Assembly (NCBI GenBank): GCA_034926785.1
Contig: JAYFQU010000020.1
Coordinates: 1 to 64,000, forward strand
Reading direction: 5' to 3'
Source of the DNA: UBA7703 sp034926785
Lineage (GTDB): Bacteria; Bacillota; Clostridia; Christensenellales; CAG-138
Length of the DNA: 64,000 nucleotides
A program made the translations under genes and the position numbers. How positions within the stretch are numbered: the stretch's first letter is position 1; each line of letters opens with the position of its first letter. Shown one piece after another: positions 42,101-49,188 of the stretch. The notes beneath the pieces are model-generated. The model saw only the letters and a program-made list of their open reading frames with translations. It was not told the DNA's origin and ran no database searches.

Positions 42101-42623
42101 TGTCAAGCTCATCCGCCGCGCGGTGGACGAGGAGCAGGGCAGGCCGCTCGAACCTGTCACGGAAACAAGCGTGGATATCCCGATCGACGCGCATATCCCG
42201 CATGACTATGTGCCAAGCGAGATCCTGCGTCTCAAAGCCTATCGCCGGATTGCGGAGATCGACGGCGCGGAGAGCATGATGGATGTTACGGAGGAGTTTA
42301 TCGACCGTTACGGCGAGCCGCCGGAGAGCGTAACAAACCTGATGCGAATCTCGGAGGTCAAGGCGTATGCCGCCCGCGCCTATATCGAGAGCGTCACCGT
42401 TCGCGATGGGGAGGCGAAGCTTCGCTTCTCCGAACATGCGCAGCTCGACGGCGGGAGGCTCATCGCCGCCGTCTCCGGTATGGAGGGGGCGCGCCTCATC
42501 GCTGGAGAGGTGCCGACCATTGAAATACGGCAAAAAAACGCCAGCGCGGAGGCGATTACCGGCAAACTGCCACAATTCCTTTACACAATTGTTCGTTGCG
42601 TCGACACGGATGCAGGCATATAA
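39159..42623 (+). CDS. mfd: transcription-repair coupling factor
   Basis: 1154 residues. Displaces stalled RNA polymerase and recruits UvrA. Order: UvrB-like domains 1-3 (~1-400), RNA-polymerase interaction domain (SELSVGDYIVHEAHGVGRF, ~480-560), superfamily 2 translocase with Walker A LLCGDVGYGKTELALRA, DEEHRFGV and TLTATPIPRTLNMS, helicase C domain (CSTIIESGLDIGNANTMIV, QLRGRVGRSNRIGYAY), and the C-terminal TRCF domain. The start is TTG 39159 (GGGGGA three bases before) or ATG 39171. Normal length. Its last codons contain the promoter of the next gene. Confidence 0.97.
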   Translation: MTPGMDQNRILGLLDTANDYRRMQDALEGGKGPVAAFGVAANAKAHLCASLARRRQVLFVTATDTAATQLCESARLFGVRAELFLARETPLTYVHAASGEGRSARIAALTTLLDGEPCVVAATAASLMQALAPKGAFAQSRIHVKVGDELGPRTLVERLVSAGYERVEMVEGRGQIAARGDLVDVFAPGEEFPVRIEFFGDEIDQMRFFDAVSQRSVEQVREVLVRPALETPQPKELTQKALKRIGGRAGLSDQEDAWSAGTSSVGGDVLIPLLYKKTETLLDYLDEHAILVLDEALLIDEALRTEQIRFAETVQSMLEREEGLPEQGALERSANETLERLHTDRTALLYALSRTHPQFAPKEIVSLESRGAPQFMGAFDEIAREISRLNAAGEKTVIYAGEQTEELIRNLAEYGAKAEAVGELPAELAAGKTLVLPGQLARGFSYPQLKLNIYTEYEVTGRTERAVKRSRTKKGLSFSELSVGDYIVHEAHGVGRFVKVEALSVQGNTRDYLLIEYRGGDRLYIPTDQLDRVQKYIGGGEDEVAPPLSKLGGAEWTNRVNKAKSAAKKLAVDLAALYAERANAVGFAFSKDTAWQRTFEERFPYELTPDQKQSMEEIKADMEQIRPMDRLLCGDVGYGKTELALRAIFKAIQDGKQAALLVPTTILAQQHYNTMCSRFADFPVKAACLSRFQTPKEREQIKKALAEGRIDVVVGTHALLAKDVRYKALGLLVIDEEHRFGVNHKEQIKAMKKTVDVLTLTATPIPRTLNMSMTGIRDISVIETPPEARYPVQTFVLEYTDALVKDALSREVARKGQAYVVSNRVQSMEQTARKLESLVPEARINIAHGQMGETQLENAMLDFLEQRTDVLLCSTIIESGLDIGNANTMIVLEADKMGLAQLYQLRGRVGRSNRIGYAYFTVQSGRVMNEKAAKRLMAIREFTQFGAGFQLAMRDLEIRGAGSLLGAEQHGHITDVGYEYYVKLIRRAVDEEQGRPLEPVTETSVDIPIDAHIPHDYVPSEILRLKAYRRIAEIDGAESMMDVTEEFIDRYGEPPESVTNLMRISEVKAYAARAYIESVTVRDGEAKLRFSEHAQLDGGRLIAAVSGMEGARLIAGEVPTIEIRQKNASAEAITGKLPQFLYTIVRCVDTDAGI

Positions 42624-42624
42624 T
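42596..42624 (+). promoter_or_regulatory. promoter of the foldase gene, inside the end of mfd
   Basis: TTGCGT (42596-42601), 17-base spacer, TATAAT (42619-42624); the -10 overlaps the mfd stop codon. Confidence 0.75.
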
Positions 42625-42746
42625 AGGAAAAGTGACATGATTCTGCTCGAACAACGTAAAAAGCGTTTCAATGAAATCCGCCAACGCCGTTGATCAAGGT
42701 CCTAAGCGCGAAGAGCGCAGAATAAATAAGGGAGAAATCATAGAAA

Positions 42747-44213
42747 ATGAACAATATCTGGAAGAAAGCGCTCTCGGTTTCATTAGCGATTGCGCTGACC
42801 CTGTCCTTCGCCGCGTGCGCCAAAAACAACGCAAATAACGCCAGCGGTTCCAACGCGACCAGCTCGAACGCCTCCGGCTATAGCGACGCGGAGCTCGAGA
42901 AGGTAGCCGTAAAGATTGGCGATGATTATACCATCACCAAGGGCGACGTTCTGGACGAATATAACTACATGGTCTCCATGTATACCTCCTATGGGATGAC
43001 TGCGCCGACCACGGCCGAGGACATTGAGAAGATGCAGGACAGCGTGCTGTCCACGTTGGTTTCGGATAAAATTCAGCTATACGAAGCAAAGACGATGGGC
43101 GTTGCGCTGTCTGCGGACGAGCAGGCGAAGGTTGACAAACAGGTGGAAGACCAGATGAAGTACTACATGGATACCTTCCGTTCGCAGGCGCAGAGTGAAG
43201 GGGCAACCGATGTAGAAGCGCGTACGCTCGAGATCTTCCAGGAGCAGCTCGACTCCGCGGGCATGAAGATGGATGTTGACGGTTTCCGCTCCTATATGGT
43301 GGAGCAGTATACCAACGAAGCCCTCAAGGCCGCGCTCAAAGCGACGGTCACGAAGGATATCACCGCGACAGACGAGGAGATTCAAACCTATTATAATGAT
43401 CTGCTTACCTCGCAGAAGGACAGCCTCTCCAAGTCTCCTGCGGATTATGGCGCGTCTGCCGAGGATTTCCAGAAGAATGGCGGAGACCCGATGCTCTACA
43501 CGCCGGAAGGATATGTCCGCGTCCGCTCCATCAGCATTACGCCGGAAGGCGATGTCTCCGCGGATTACACCTCTCTGAAAGATGAGCTGACCAAGATTGA
43601 GGCGCAGTATGGCGCGGCGGCGCTCGCAGCCCTTGCTGAAAAATATGCGGCAAGCGGCGCGGCGGCCTCCAGCACCAACATCAATGTAACCACCGCCGAT
43701 ATCGAAGGCGGCGCGGCGCTGGTCAGCGACTATATCACCAAGAAGGCGGCTGCCGACGCGCTCTATGAAAACTACATCAAGGACGCGCGTGAGAAAGCCA
43801 ACGAGGCATACACCTCGCTCGAGGCCGGCACCAGCTTCCAGGATGTGTTGAGCAAGTATGGCGAAGATTCGATGTATACGGACTATCCGTCGTTTGTGGA
43901 TACCGGACTCCTGATGTATGTTGGCGGCGAGGATACAACCTGGGACGCCAAGCTTGTTCAGGCGGTTGGTCAACTCAAGGATGGCGAACACACCGCCGTC
44001 ATCCAGGTTGACGATGTGTTCTATATTCTCCAGCTGGTCGGCAGCGAGCCCGCGGGCGAAAAATCCCTGACGGACGCCTACGATGCGGTCAAGGCAGCGG
44101 CTGTTGCAAAGAATGTTGAAACCGCCTGGAATACGCAGTTGGACACTTGGCAGAACGACACCAAGATTGCAACGTATTACGAAGATGTCTATCGCGACAT
44201 CGGTAAGAAATAA
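42747..44213 (+). CDS. PrsA/SurA-type foldase lipoprotein (peptidyl-prolyl isomerase)
   Basis: 488 residues. Lipoprotein signal with lipobox (F)AAC, then an Asn/Ser-rich linker, a SurA_N-like helical domain (~50-210: VKIGDDYTITKGDVLDEYNYM, MQDSVLSTLVSDKIQLYEAKTMG), a central region, and a C-terminal parvulin-like domain (~345-450: AYTSLEAGTSFQDVLSKYGEDS, VQAVGQLKDGEHTAVIQVDDVFYILQL). It should assist folding of exported proteins at the outer face of the membrane. AGGGAGAAATC precedes the ATG. The central 200-residue insertion between chaperone and isomerase parts is longer than in PrsA. A GC-rich hairpin and an R2 element follow. Confidence 0.87.
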   Translation: MNNIWKKALSVSLAIALTLSFAACAKNNANNASGSNATSSNASGYSDAELEKVAVKIGDDYTITKGDVLDEYNYMVSMYTSYGMTAPTTAEDIEKMQDSVLSTLVSDKIQLYEAKTMGVALSADEQAKVDKQVEDQMKYYMDTFRSQAQSEGATDVEARTLEIFQEQLDSAGMKMDVDGFRSYMVEQYTNEALKAALKATVTKDITATDEEIQTYYNDLLTSQKDSLSKSPADYGASAEDFQKNGGDPMLYTPEGYVRVRSISITPEGDVSADYTSLKDELTKIEAQYGAAALAALAEKYAASGAAASSTNINVTTADIEGGAALVSDYITKKAAADALYENYIKDAREKANEAYTSLEAGTSFQDVLSKYGEDSMYTDYPSFVDTGLLMYVGGEDTTWDAKLVQAVGQLKDGEHTAVIQVDDVFYILQLVGSEPAGEKSLTDAYDAVKAAAVAKNVETAWNTQLDTWQNDTKIATYYEDVYRDIGKK

Positions 44214-44232
44214 GAATCGGCCTGTATGGCGA

Positions 44233-44261
44233 GCGGACGGCACAGTGACTGTGCCGTCCGC
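44233..44261 (+). terminator. terminator stem-loop of the foldase gene, U-tract displaced
   Basis: Stem GCGGACGGCACAG/CTGTGCCGTCCGC with loop TGA. No T-run follows; instead an R2 end begins three bases later, consistent with an insertion between stem-loop and U-tract. Confidence 0.7.
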
Positions 44262-44263
44262 TT

Positions 44264-44426
44264 CAGTCTGTCAAGAAAGTCCCGGGATTGTTAAGGGCCG
44301 CGGCCCTTAACCCATCGGTTCCGGCTGCGGTGACTTTGCCGCCGCGACGGATCGCCCGGAATCGGGCGGTTTCTTCGCCGCTCTTTGCCGTTCGGAGTCC
44401 GGAGGACGAGAGGCAAAGAGCGGTTA
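44264..44426. repeat. R2 element, reverse orientation, right end truncated
   Basis: Starts with CAGTCTGTCAAGAAAGTCCC, continues through TTAAGGGC/GCCCTTAA, ATCGCCCG/CGGGCGGT and GCCGCTCTTTGCC/GGCAAAGAGCGG hairpins, and stops after GCGGTTA. The other terminal inverted repeat and second host hairpin are missing. Confidence 0.85.
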
Positions 44427-44496
44427 CGATTTCAGAGCCAGGCGCTTCTCTTGAGATTTTACATGTAAAAAACCATTGGGATCACGCTGATTCTAC

Positions 44497-44525
44497 TTGT
44501 CTTTACAATCTGAATTTGCTATATT
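44497..44525 (+). promoter_or_regulatory. promoter of the rubredoxin gene
   Basis: TTGTCT (44497-44502), 17-base spacer, TATATT (44520-44525). Confidence 0.75.
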
Positions 44526-44609
44526 GAAACCAGAACGCAACTGCCGGCATCGCTCCAGTTATTTGGAATACGGCCAGCTGGTTCAATTCAAGCAGGAGGG
44601 TTGTCAAAT

Positions 44610-44765
44610 ATGAAGTATGAATGCGTTTGCGGTTATGTATACGATCCGGAGGTAGGCGATCCTGATAATGGCGTCGCGCCGGGTACCGCGTTTGAAGACC
44701 TGCCGGAAGATTGGGTTTGCCCCGTTTGCGGTATGGACAAGGATGCGTTTACCGCGATCGACTAA
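44610..44765 (+). CDS. rubredoxin
   Basis: 51 residues. One mononuclear iron site formed by two Cys pairs, CVCGYVYDPEVGDP and WVCPVCGMDKDAF, in the classical spacing (C-x-C variant in the first loop: the usual CxxCG reads C-V-C-G, one residue short). Single-electron carrier in anaerobes, typically for rubrerythrin, superoxide reductase or flavodiiron proteins. AGGAGGG at 44594-44600. Own promoter; its terminator holds R1 copy C. The shortened first knuckle is worth confirming; C-x-C first loops are known in some rubredoxin-like proteins. Confidence 0.9.
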   Translation: MKYECVCGYVYDPEVGDPDNGVAPGTAFEDLPEDWVCPVCGMDKDAFTAID

Positions 44766-44786
44766 CACATTACTGGACAAACAAAG

Positions 44787-45004
44787 AGCGCCCGGCGAGA
44801 GCCGGGCGCTCAGAGTATCAACAAACCCTGTCAGGGGGATGGGAGACTTTGAAAATCCCCCATGTTCCATCAAATTTGGCGATTCATTCGCCGAATTTGT
44901 GAAAAAATGGCGCGAATTGCGCCATGTTAACCCGAAGTAAAACCCATCGGCAAAGTTCGCAGGACTTTGTCAATAGACTAAGCGCCCGGCGAAAGCCGGG
45001 CGCT
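44787..45004. repeat. R1 element copy C between duplicated terminator hairpins
   Basis: The hairpin AGCGCCCGGC / GCCGGGCGCT stands at 44787-44810 and 44981-45004 (one loop base differs). The 170-bp R1 body between them is more diverged than copies A, B and D (CAGAGTATCAACAAACC at the left, TCAATAGACTA at the right). The expected U-tract after the right hairpin is replaced by the R2 fragment at 45005, so two different elements were inserted at the same terminator. Confidence 0.88.
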
Positions 45005-45066
45005 TAGTCTGCCAAAATAGTACCGGAATGATGAAGGGACGCGCCTTAACCCATCGATTCCGGCTG
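45005..45066. repeat. R2 end fragment abutting R1 copy C
   Basis: Reads TAGTCTGCCAAAATAGTACC then GGCCTTAACCCATCGATTCCGG-like sequence, the right third of an R2 in reverse orientation. It supplies the last codons (PESMG) and the stop of the binding-protein gene on the minus strand. Confidence 0.75.
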
Positions 45067-46161
45067 TTTATTTTCATACAATGCCGTATAGAGCGCGTTG
45101 ATCCCTTCCAGAATGCGCGGACCTGCGCGGAGGAGGCTTGCGTCAATGTAATAGACCCGCTGATTTTTCACTGCGTCTACGTCTCCCCAGCCATCCCGGG
45201 ACAGGATTTCCTGAGGGCCGGTCAGCGTAGAGGAAGGGGTACCGCCGGGGTCTGCTGTGGCGTTGGGATCCGCGGTAGCATTGGGATCCGGGGTTTCAAG
45301 AGCGGGATCGGATGTCTCCGTTGCCGGATCTGTTGCCTGCGCATTTGGTTTTGTCGTAAGGATGATATCCGGATTGCGGCCAACCACCTGATCCTGCGTG
45401 ACGGCGGGATAGCCGGATAGATCCTCAAACTCGTTGTGATATCCCAGCAGGGAGACGATGGCGTTGAAGATTGTTCCGCTGCCAGCGGTGCTCAGTCCTT
45501 CCGACAGGGGGGTCAATTCCAGATAGACCGTTTCATTGTGAGACGATAGTTTCGCCTGCAGTTCCGCGAGGGAGGTGATCAGCTTGGAAACCAACGCGTT
45601 TGCGTCCGTGGCGTGGTTGGTCACCGTTCCGAGCAGCGAGATTGCGCCATACATGTTGTTTATGTCGGCCGCGTTGGTGACCAGAGACGCAATGCCCGCG
45701 CTGTTGAGCGCGGAGACCAAATCGGTGTCCGCCGCCTGCTCGGTATTCATGACGACCAGGTCCGGCTCGCGCAGGAGGACAAGATCCGCATCCACCTCGT
45801 TATTAACAGTGACAAACGGAATCGTGCTCGTCTCCTTGGCGGGATAATCGCAGGTGGCGTTGCGCCCCACAACGGCGCCGCCAGCGCCGATGGCAAATAA
45901 AATTTCGCAATCAGCAGGATCGAGCACGACAATGCGGCTGGGATATGCGCTGAGGCGTACGGTGTTGCCCGCCATGTCGCTTAAGTCGACTGCATATCCG
46001 CCGGCCTGCGCAACCGAGCCGTCATTGGGCGTAAAGTCCGATGCGGTGCTGGCGGCTCCGTCCTCTACCGGAACGGGGGATGGGAGCGCGCAGGCGGCAA
46101 GGCCCAGGGCGAGCACCATTGCCAACGCGAGGGAGAGAGCGGGTTTGAGATGACTCGTCAT
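45046..46161 (-). CDS. ABC-type metal/corrinoid substrate-binding lipoprotein, C-terminus from repeat
   Basis: 371 residues. Lipobox (L)AAC. Class III periplasmic-binding fold as in BtuF/FepB proteins: DMAGNTVRLSAYPSRIVVLDPADCEILFAIGAGGAVVGRNATCDYP, PDLVVMNTE, the long connecting helix, and PDIILTTKPNA. A ~40-residue Thr/Asp/Pro-rich insertion (ATDPATETSDPALETPDPNATADP-like, with imperfect 7-mers) interrupts the second lobe before EILSRDGWGDVDAVKNQRVYYID. The final residues QPESMG and the stop come from an R2 fragment (GGAATCGATGGGTTAA is conserved in R2 copies), so the original end has been replaced. No permease or ATPase gene is adjacent. Ligand (haem, siderophore, cobamide) undetermined. 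Confidence 0.82.
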   Translation of the reverse strand: MTSHLKPALSLALAMVLALGLAACALPSPVPVEDGAASTASDFTPNDGSVAQAGGYAVDLSDMAGNTVRLSAYPSRIVVLDPADCEILFAIGAGGAVVGRNATCDYPAKETSTIPFVTVNNEVDADLVLLREPDLVVMNTEQAADTDLVSALNSAGIASLVTNAADINNMYGAISLLGTVTNHATDANALVSKLITSLAELQAKLSSHNETVYLELTPLSEGLSTAGSGTIFNAIVSLLGYHNEFEDLSGYPAVTQDQVVGRNPDIILTTKPNAQATDPATETSDPALETPDPNATADPNATADPGGTPSSTLTGPQEILSRDGWGDVDAVKNQRVYYIDASLLRAGPRILEGINALYTALYENKQPESMG

Positions 46162-46252
46162 GAAATTCCATATCCTTTCCGAGCGGGTCCGCGTCGTGCC
46201 GCGCCGACCGCCATTCGCTTCGCCAGAGGGCGAACGAGAATAAACTGGCTAC

Positions 46253-46282
46253 AGTATAGCACCGTATTTACCGGGGGGTCAA
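46253..46282 (-). promoter_or_regulatory. promoter of the binding-protein gene
   Basis: Minus strand TTGACC (46277-46282), 18-base spacer, TATACT (46253-46258). Confidence 0.65.
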
Positions 46283-46588
46283 CCAAGGAGAATGCGTGCA
46301 GAAGCGCACGAAATGAAAGGAGAATCATTCTTGTTATTTCTGTTTTTATACGAGAAGATTGTATGACTGTCTTCATAAAAGACTATATTTTGGAGCGCGG
46401 TGCAATTGCGGCATATCGATTGTGAATCGTTTCGTAGCAGGAAGTTCACACGTTAGAACAATGTAGGCGAGACAAGGGGGGCGACATTCCTGACGGATGC
46501 CACACGATTCAGCTTGACGGAACGGGCTGGGGCAGGACGATCTCCTATGCATTTAAGGATTGATCGGTTGCGATCTGATGAAAAAGAA
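46283..46588. other. intergenic stretch without recognised features
   Basis: About 300 bases, more AT-rich than the surroundings, between divergent promoters. I see no gene, RNA or clear repeat in it. Confidence 0.5.
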
Positions 46589-46620
46589 TTGACGCGCGGA
46601 TGTGAAAACACGTATATAAT
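46589..46620 (+). promoter_or_regulatory. promoter of the hydrolase gene
   Basis: TTGACG (46589-46594) with TATATAAT at 46613-46620, giving an 18-base (TATATA) or 20-base (TATAAT) spacer. Confidence 0.6.
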
Positions 46621-46660
46621 GATGCTTGTAAAAGCCAAACCGAAAAAAGGAGATCGAATC

Positions 46661-47626
46661 ATGAAACGCCAGTTTCCCATTGATGAACATGTTCGCATGG
46701 CTTATAATGGCGCGACGCTGGATTTGCGCCTGCGCGGGACGAAGGAAGAGAATCCTGTCGTTCTGTTCCTGCACGGCGGCCCCGGCGTCTGCGACAGGCA
46801 GTTTGTTCTGGAAGATCAGGCCCCGCTGGCGGATGTCTGTACCATCGTGTGTTTCGATCAGCGTGGCGCGGGCAAGAGCTATTCTCAGGCTTTGGCAAAA
46901 AAACACATGGATCTGGAGATGGTGATTCAGGACGCCATCGCGGTGATCGATTTTTTGCAGGAGCGGTTTCATCAGGAGAAGATCTATCTGGTTGGCCATA
47001 GCTACGGGAGCTATTTGGGCGTACTGCTTGCCGCGCGTGTGCCGGAGAAGATCGCCGCCTACGTCGGCATCGGTCAGTTGGTCAACGGTGCGGAAAACGA
47101 GCGGATCTCCTATGAATTCGTCTGGAACGAGGCCGAGAAGCGCAAGGACGCAAAAGCCATTCGAGACCTGATTCGCATCGGTGCCCCGGTAAACGGCTAC
47201 TATCGTTCGTTGGACGACTTGACCGTGCAGCGCAATCTCATGACCAAATACGGCGGCGCGGCGCACGGCAAACAGGAGGGGATCATCTCCTCTATGGTGC
47301 TGCCGGTACTCCGTTCGCCGGAATATACGTTGCCGGATCTGGTTCGCTTTGCCAAGGGGGCATACTATAACCTGCGGGAGCTCTGGCAGCAGGTGATCGC
47401 CTGCGACTTTTTCACGACCGCGCAAAAGCTGGAGATTCCGGTATTTATTACGGCAGGCAGATTTGACAGAAACACGCCGCCGGAACTCGCAAAGCGCTGG
47501 CTGGATGGGCTGGACGCGCCCAAAAAGGAATGGATCTGGTTTGAGAAAAGCGCGCATTCCCCCATTCGTGAGGAGAAGGGAAAATGGAATGAGGTCATGC
47601 GCACCCGCGTGCTCGGCTCAAAATAG
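46661..47626 (+). CDS. alpha/beta hydrolase, prolyl aminopeptidase-like
   Basis: 321 residues. Oxyanion motif FLHGGPG, DQRGAGKSY, nucleophile elbow LVGHSYGSYLG (Ser), an acid near AGRFDRNTP, and a catalytic His in KSAHSP. HGGPG plus DQRG-x-G-x-S is the proline iminopeptidase (S33) signature; a cytoplasmic enzyme releasing N-terminal proline or hydrolysing small amides/esters. Helical cap domain ~150-240. AAAGGAGATCGAATC places the ATG at 46661; the frame runs open further upstream without a site. Monocistronic, own promoter and terminator. Confidence 0.9.
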   Translation: MKRQFPIDEHVRMAYNGATLDLRLRGTKEENPVVLFLHGGPGVCDRQFVLEDQAPLADVCTIVCFDQRGAGKSYSQALAKKHMDLEMVIQDAIAVIDFLQERFHQEKIYLVGHSYGSYLGVLLAARVPEKIAAYVGIGQLVNGAENERISYEFVWNEAEKRKDAKAIRDLIRIGAPVNGYYRSLDDLTVQRNLMTKYGGAAHGKQEGIISSMVLPVLRSPEYTLPDLVRFAKGAYYNLRELWQQVIACDFFTTAQKLEIPVFITAGRFDRNTPPELAKRWLDGLDAPKKEWIWFEKSAHSPIREEKGKWNEVMRTRVLGSK

Positions 47627-47636
47627 TCTTTTCCCG

Positions 47637-47663
47637 GGGCGCAACTTGCGCCCTTTGTTTTTT
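47637..47663 (+). terminator. intrinsic terminator after the hydrolase gene
   Basis: Stem GGGCGCAA/TTGCGCCC with a one-base loop in this pairing, followed by TTTGTTTTTT. Confidence 0.85.
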
Positions 47664-47782
47664 CGCCGTGGTGCGTAAGCTTTCACCCGCAAACGGAATA
47701 CCCGGCGCGTGGGGGAATTCGGATCATTTTGGAAAGAATCTGAAAACAAATTTACTCCGCTCTTTCTATCCGGTAAACGATT

Positions 47783-47791
47783 TGGTATGAT
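47783..47791 (+). promoter_or_regulatory. extended -10 promoter of the ftsW/divIB operon
   Basis: TGGTATGAT (TG-n-TATGAT) with a poor -35 (TTTCTA). Leader about 130 nt. Nothing else recognised in 47664-47927. Confidence 0.45.
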
Positions 47792-47927
47792 ACACGATGC
47801 ACGATTGCGTGGCAACGCCGCAGCAAGCCCATAGGACGCAAGAATGTGTCCGTTCGGGTCGGTGCGAAGGGATGGATTCTCCGGCGTGGGGAATCGAAAA
47901 AATGTATCTTGAAGAATCGGAGATTGC

Positions 47928-49124
47928 ATGGAAAGACGCGCCGTCGCAAAACCCAAACGCAAAGTTGGGCATATCGACTATCCGATCGTTCTCATGGTCG
48001 GTCTTCTTTGCGCGTTCGGGCTCGTCATGGTCTTTTCGGCGAGTTACTATTACGCGCAGAACACCGCATCCGTCGGCTATGACGGCTACTACTTCATTCG
48101 TAAGCAAGCCGTTTATCTTGCGGTTGGCTTTCCCATGATGCTGCTGATCTCGTTTGTTGATTTTAGAAAACTCGAGCGCTTCAAGCTCATCGGCATCCTA
48201 GTCTCGATTGCGATGCTGCTTGCCGTGCTTGCCTTTGGACAGGAGACAAACGGCGCAAAGCGCTGGATCGTCATCGGCGGTCAGAGTATTCAGCCCTCCG
48301 AAATCGCAAAATTCGGCATGATGCTTTATATGGCCTCGTTTGCGGCCAAGAAGCACAAGGTTATGCACAGCTTTACCAAGGGCATGCTGCCGATGCTGCT
48401 TGTCATCGGCATCATTTGCGGACTCGTTATGCTGCAGCCCAATATGTCCATGGCGGTTATCATGGGACTTATGGGCTATGCGCTGCTCTTTATCGGCGGA
48501 TGTGACACCAAGCAGATGTTGCTGCTGCTGCTCGTGTTAATTGGGCTGTTTATCCTGCTTGCCATCATCGAGCCCTACCGAATGGCGCGGCTGACGTCGT
48601 TTGTCGATCCCTGGAAGGATGCGCTGGGCGACGGCTATCAGCTTATTCAGTCCTACTATGCGTTGGGCTCCGGCGGTCTCCTCGGCGTTGGGCTCAATAA
48701 CAGCCGCCAGAAGCTGCTCTATATGACGTATGGCGAGTCGGACTTCATCTTTGCGATTGTGGCGGAGGAGCTTGGCCTCGTTGGCGCGCTTCTGGTGCTC
48801 GCGGCTTACGGGTTTATCATCTATCGCGGGATTCGCATCGCGCTGCTCTGCCGGGACCGGTTTGGCAGCATGCTCGCCGGCGGTATCACAGTGGTTTTCG
48901 GCCTGCAGGTATTCGTTAACATCGGCGTTTGCACGGGGCTGTTGCCAACGACCGGACAGGCGCTTCCCTTCATCAGTGCGGGTGGATCGTCGATGATGAT
49001 CTTCCTTGCCGCAATGGGCGTTCTTTTGAGCATTTCGCGCTATAACAGCCTGCACAGCGGCGAGCTGGAGGTTGTGGAGAAGAAGGCCGCCCGCAACGCA
49101 AAGCCGGAGAGGGTACGCGCATAA
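47928..49124 (+). CDS. ftsW: SEDS peptidoglycan polymerase (FtsW/SpoVE/RodA family)
   Basis: 398 residues, ten predicted membrane helices. Family motifs: LMVGLLCAFGLVMVFSAS, NGAKRWIVIGGQSIQPSEIAKFGMMLYMA, LLQPNMSMAVIMG, GGYQLIQ-like DGYQLIQSYYALGSGGLLGVGLNNSRQKLLYMTYGESDFIFAIVAEELG, and TGQALPFISAGGSSM with the Asp/Glu and GG-S residues needed for glycan polymerisation. GGAG five bases before the ATG. The gene downstream encodes DivIB, which favours FtsW/SpoVE over RodA. No mur genes are adjacent in this window. Confidence 0.93.
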   Translation: MERRAVAKPKRKVGHIDYPIVLMVGLLCAFGLVMVFSASYYYAQNTASVGYDGYYFIRKQAVYLAVGFPMMLLISFVDFRKLERFKLIGILVSIAMLLAVLAFGQETNGAKRWIVIGGQSIQPSEIAKFGMMLYMASFAAKKHKVMHSFTKGMLPMLLVIGIICGLVMLQPNMSMAVIMGLMGYALLFIGGCDTKQMLLLLLVLIGLFILLAIIEPYRMARLTSFVDPWKDALGDGYQLIQSYYALGSGGLLGVGLNNSRQKLLYMTYGESDFIFAIVAEELGLVGALLVLAAYGFIIYRGIRIALLCRDRFGSMLAGGITVVFGLQVFVNIGVCTGLLPTTGQALPFISAGGSSMMIFLAAMGVLLSISRYNSLHSGELEVVEKKAARNAKPERVRA

Positions 49125-49188
49125 GCGGCGATATGCTTCTCTGTACCATTATGAATCATGCGCTCTGTGCGCCGGAAAGTCTGGATGG

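Noticed and set aside
42637..42693. 18-codon open frame between mfd and the foldase gene (MILLEQRKKRFNEIRQRR)
   Set aside because: No ribosome binding site and the sequence lies in the leader after the 42596 promoter; too short to support alone.
46195..46260. Cobalamin riboswitch in front of the BtuF-like gene
   Set aside because: The leader between promoter and start codon is under 100 nt and lacks a B12-box; too short for that class.
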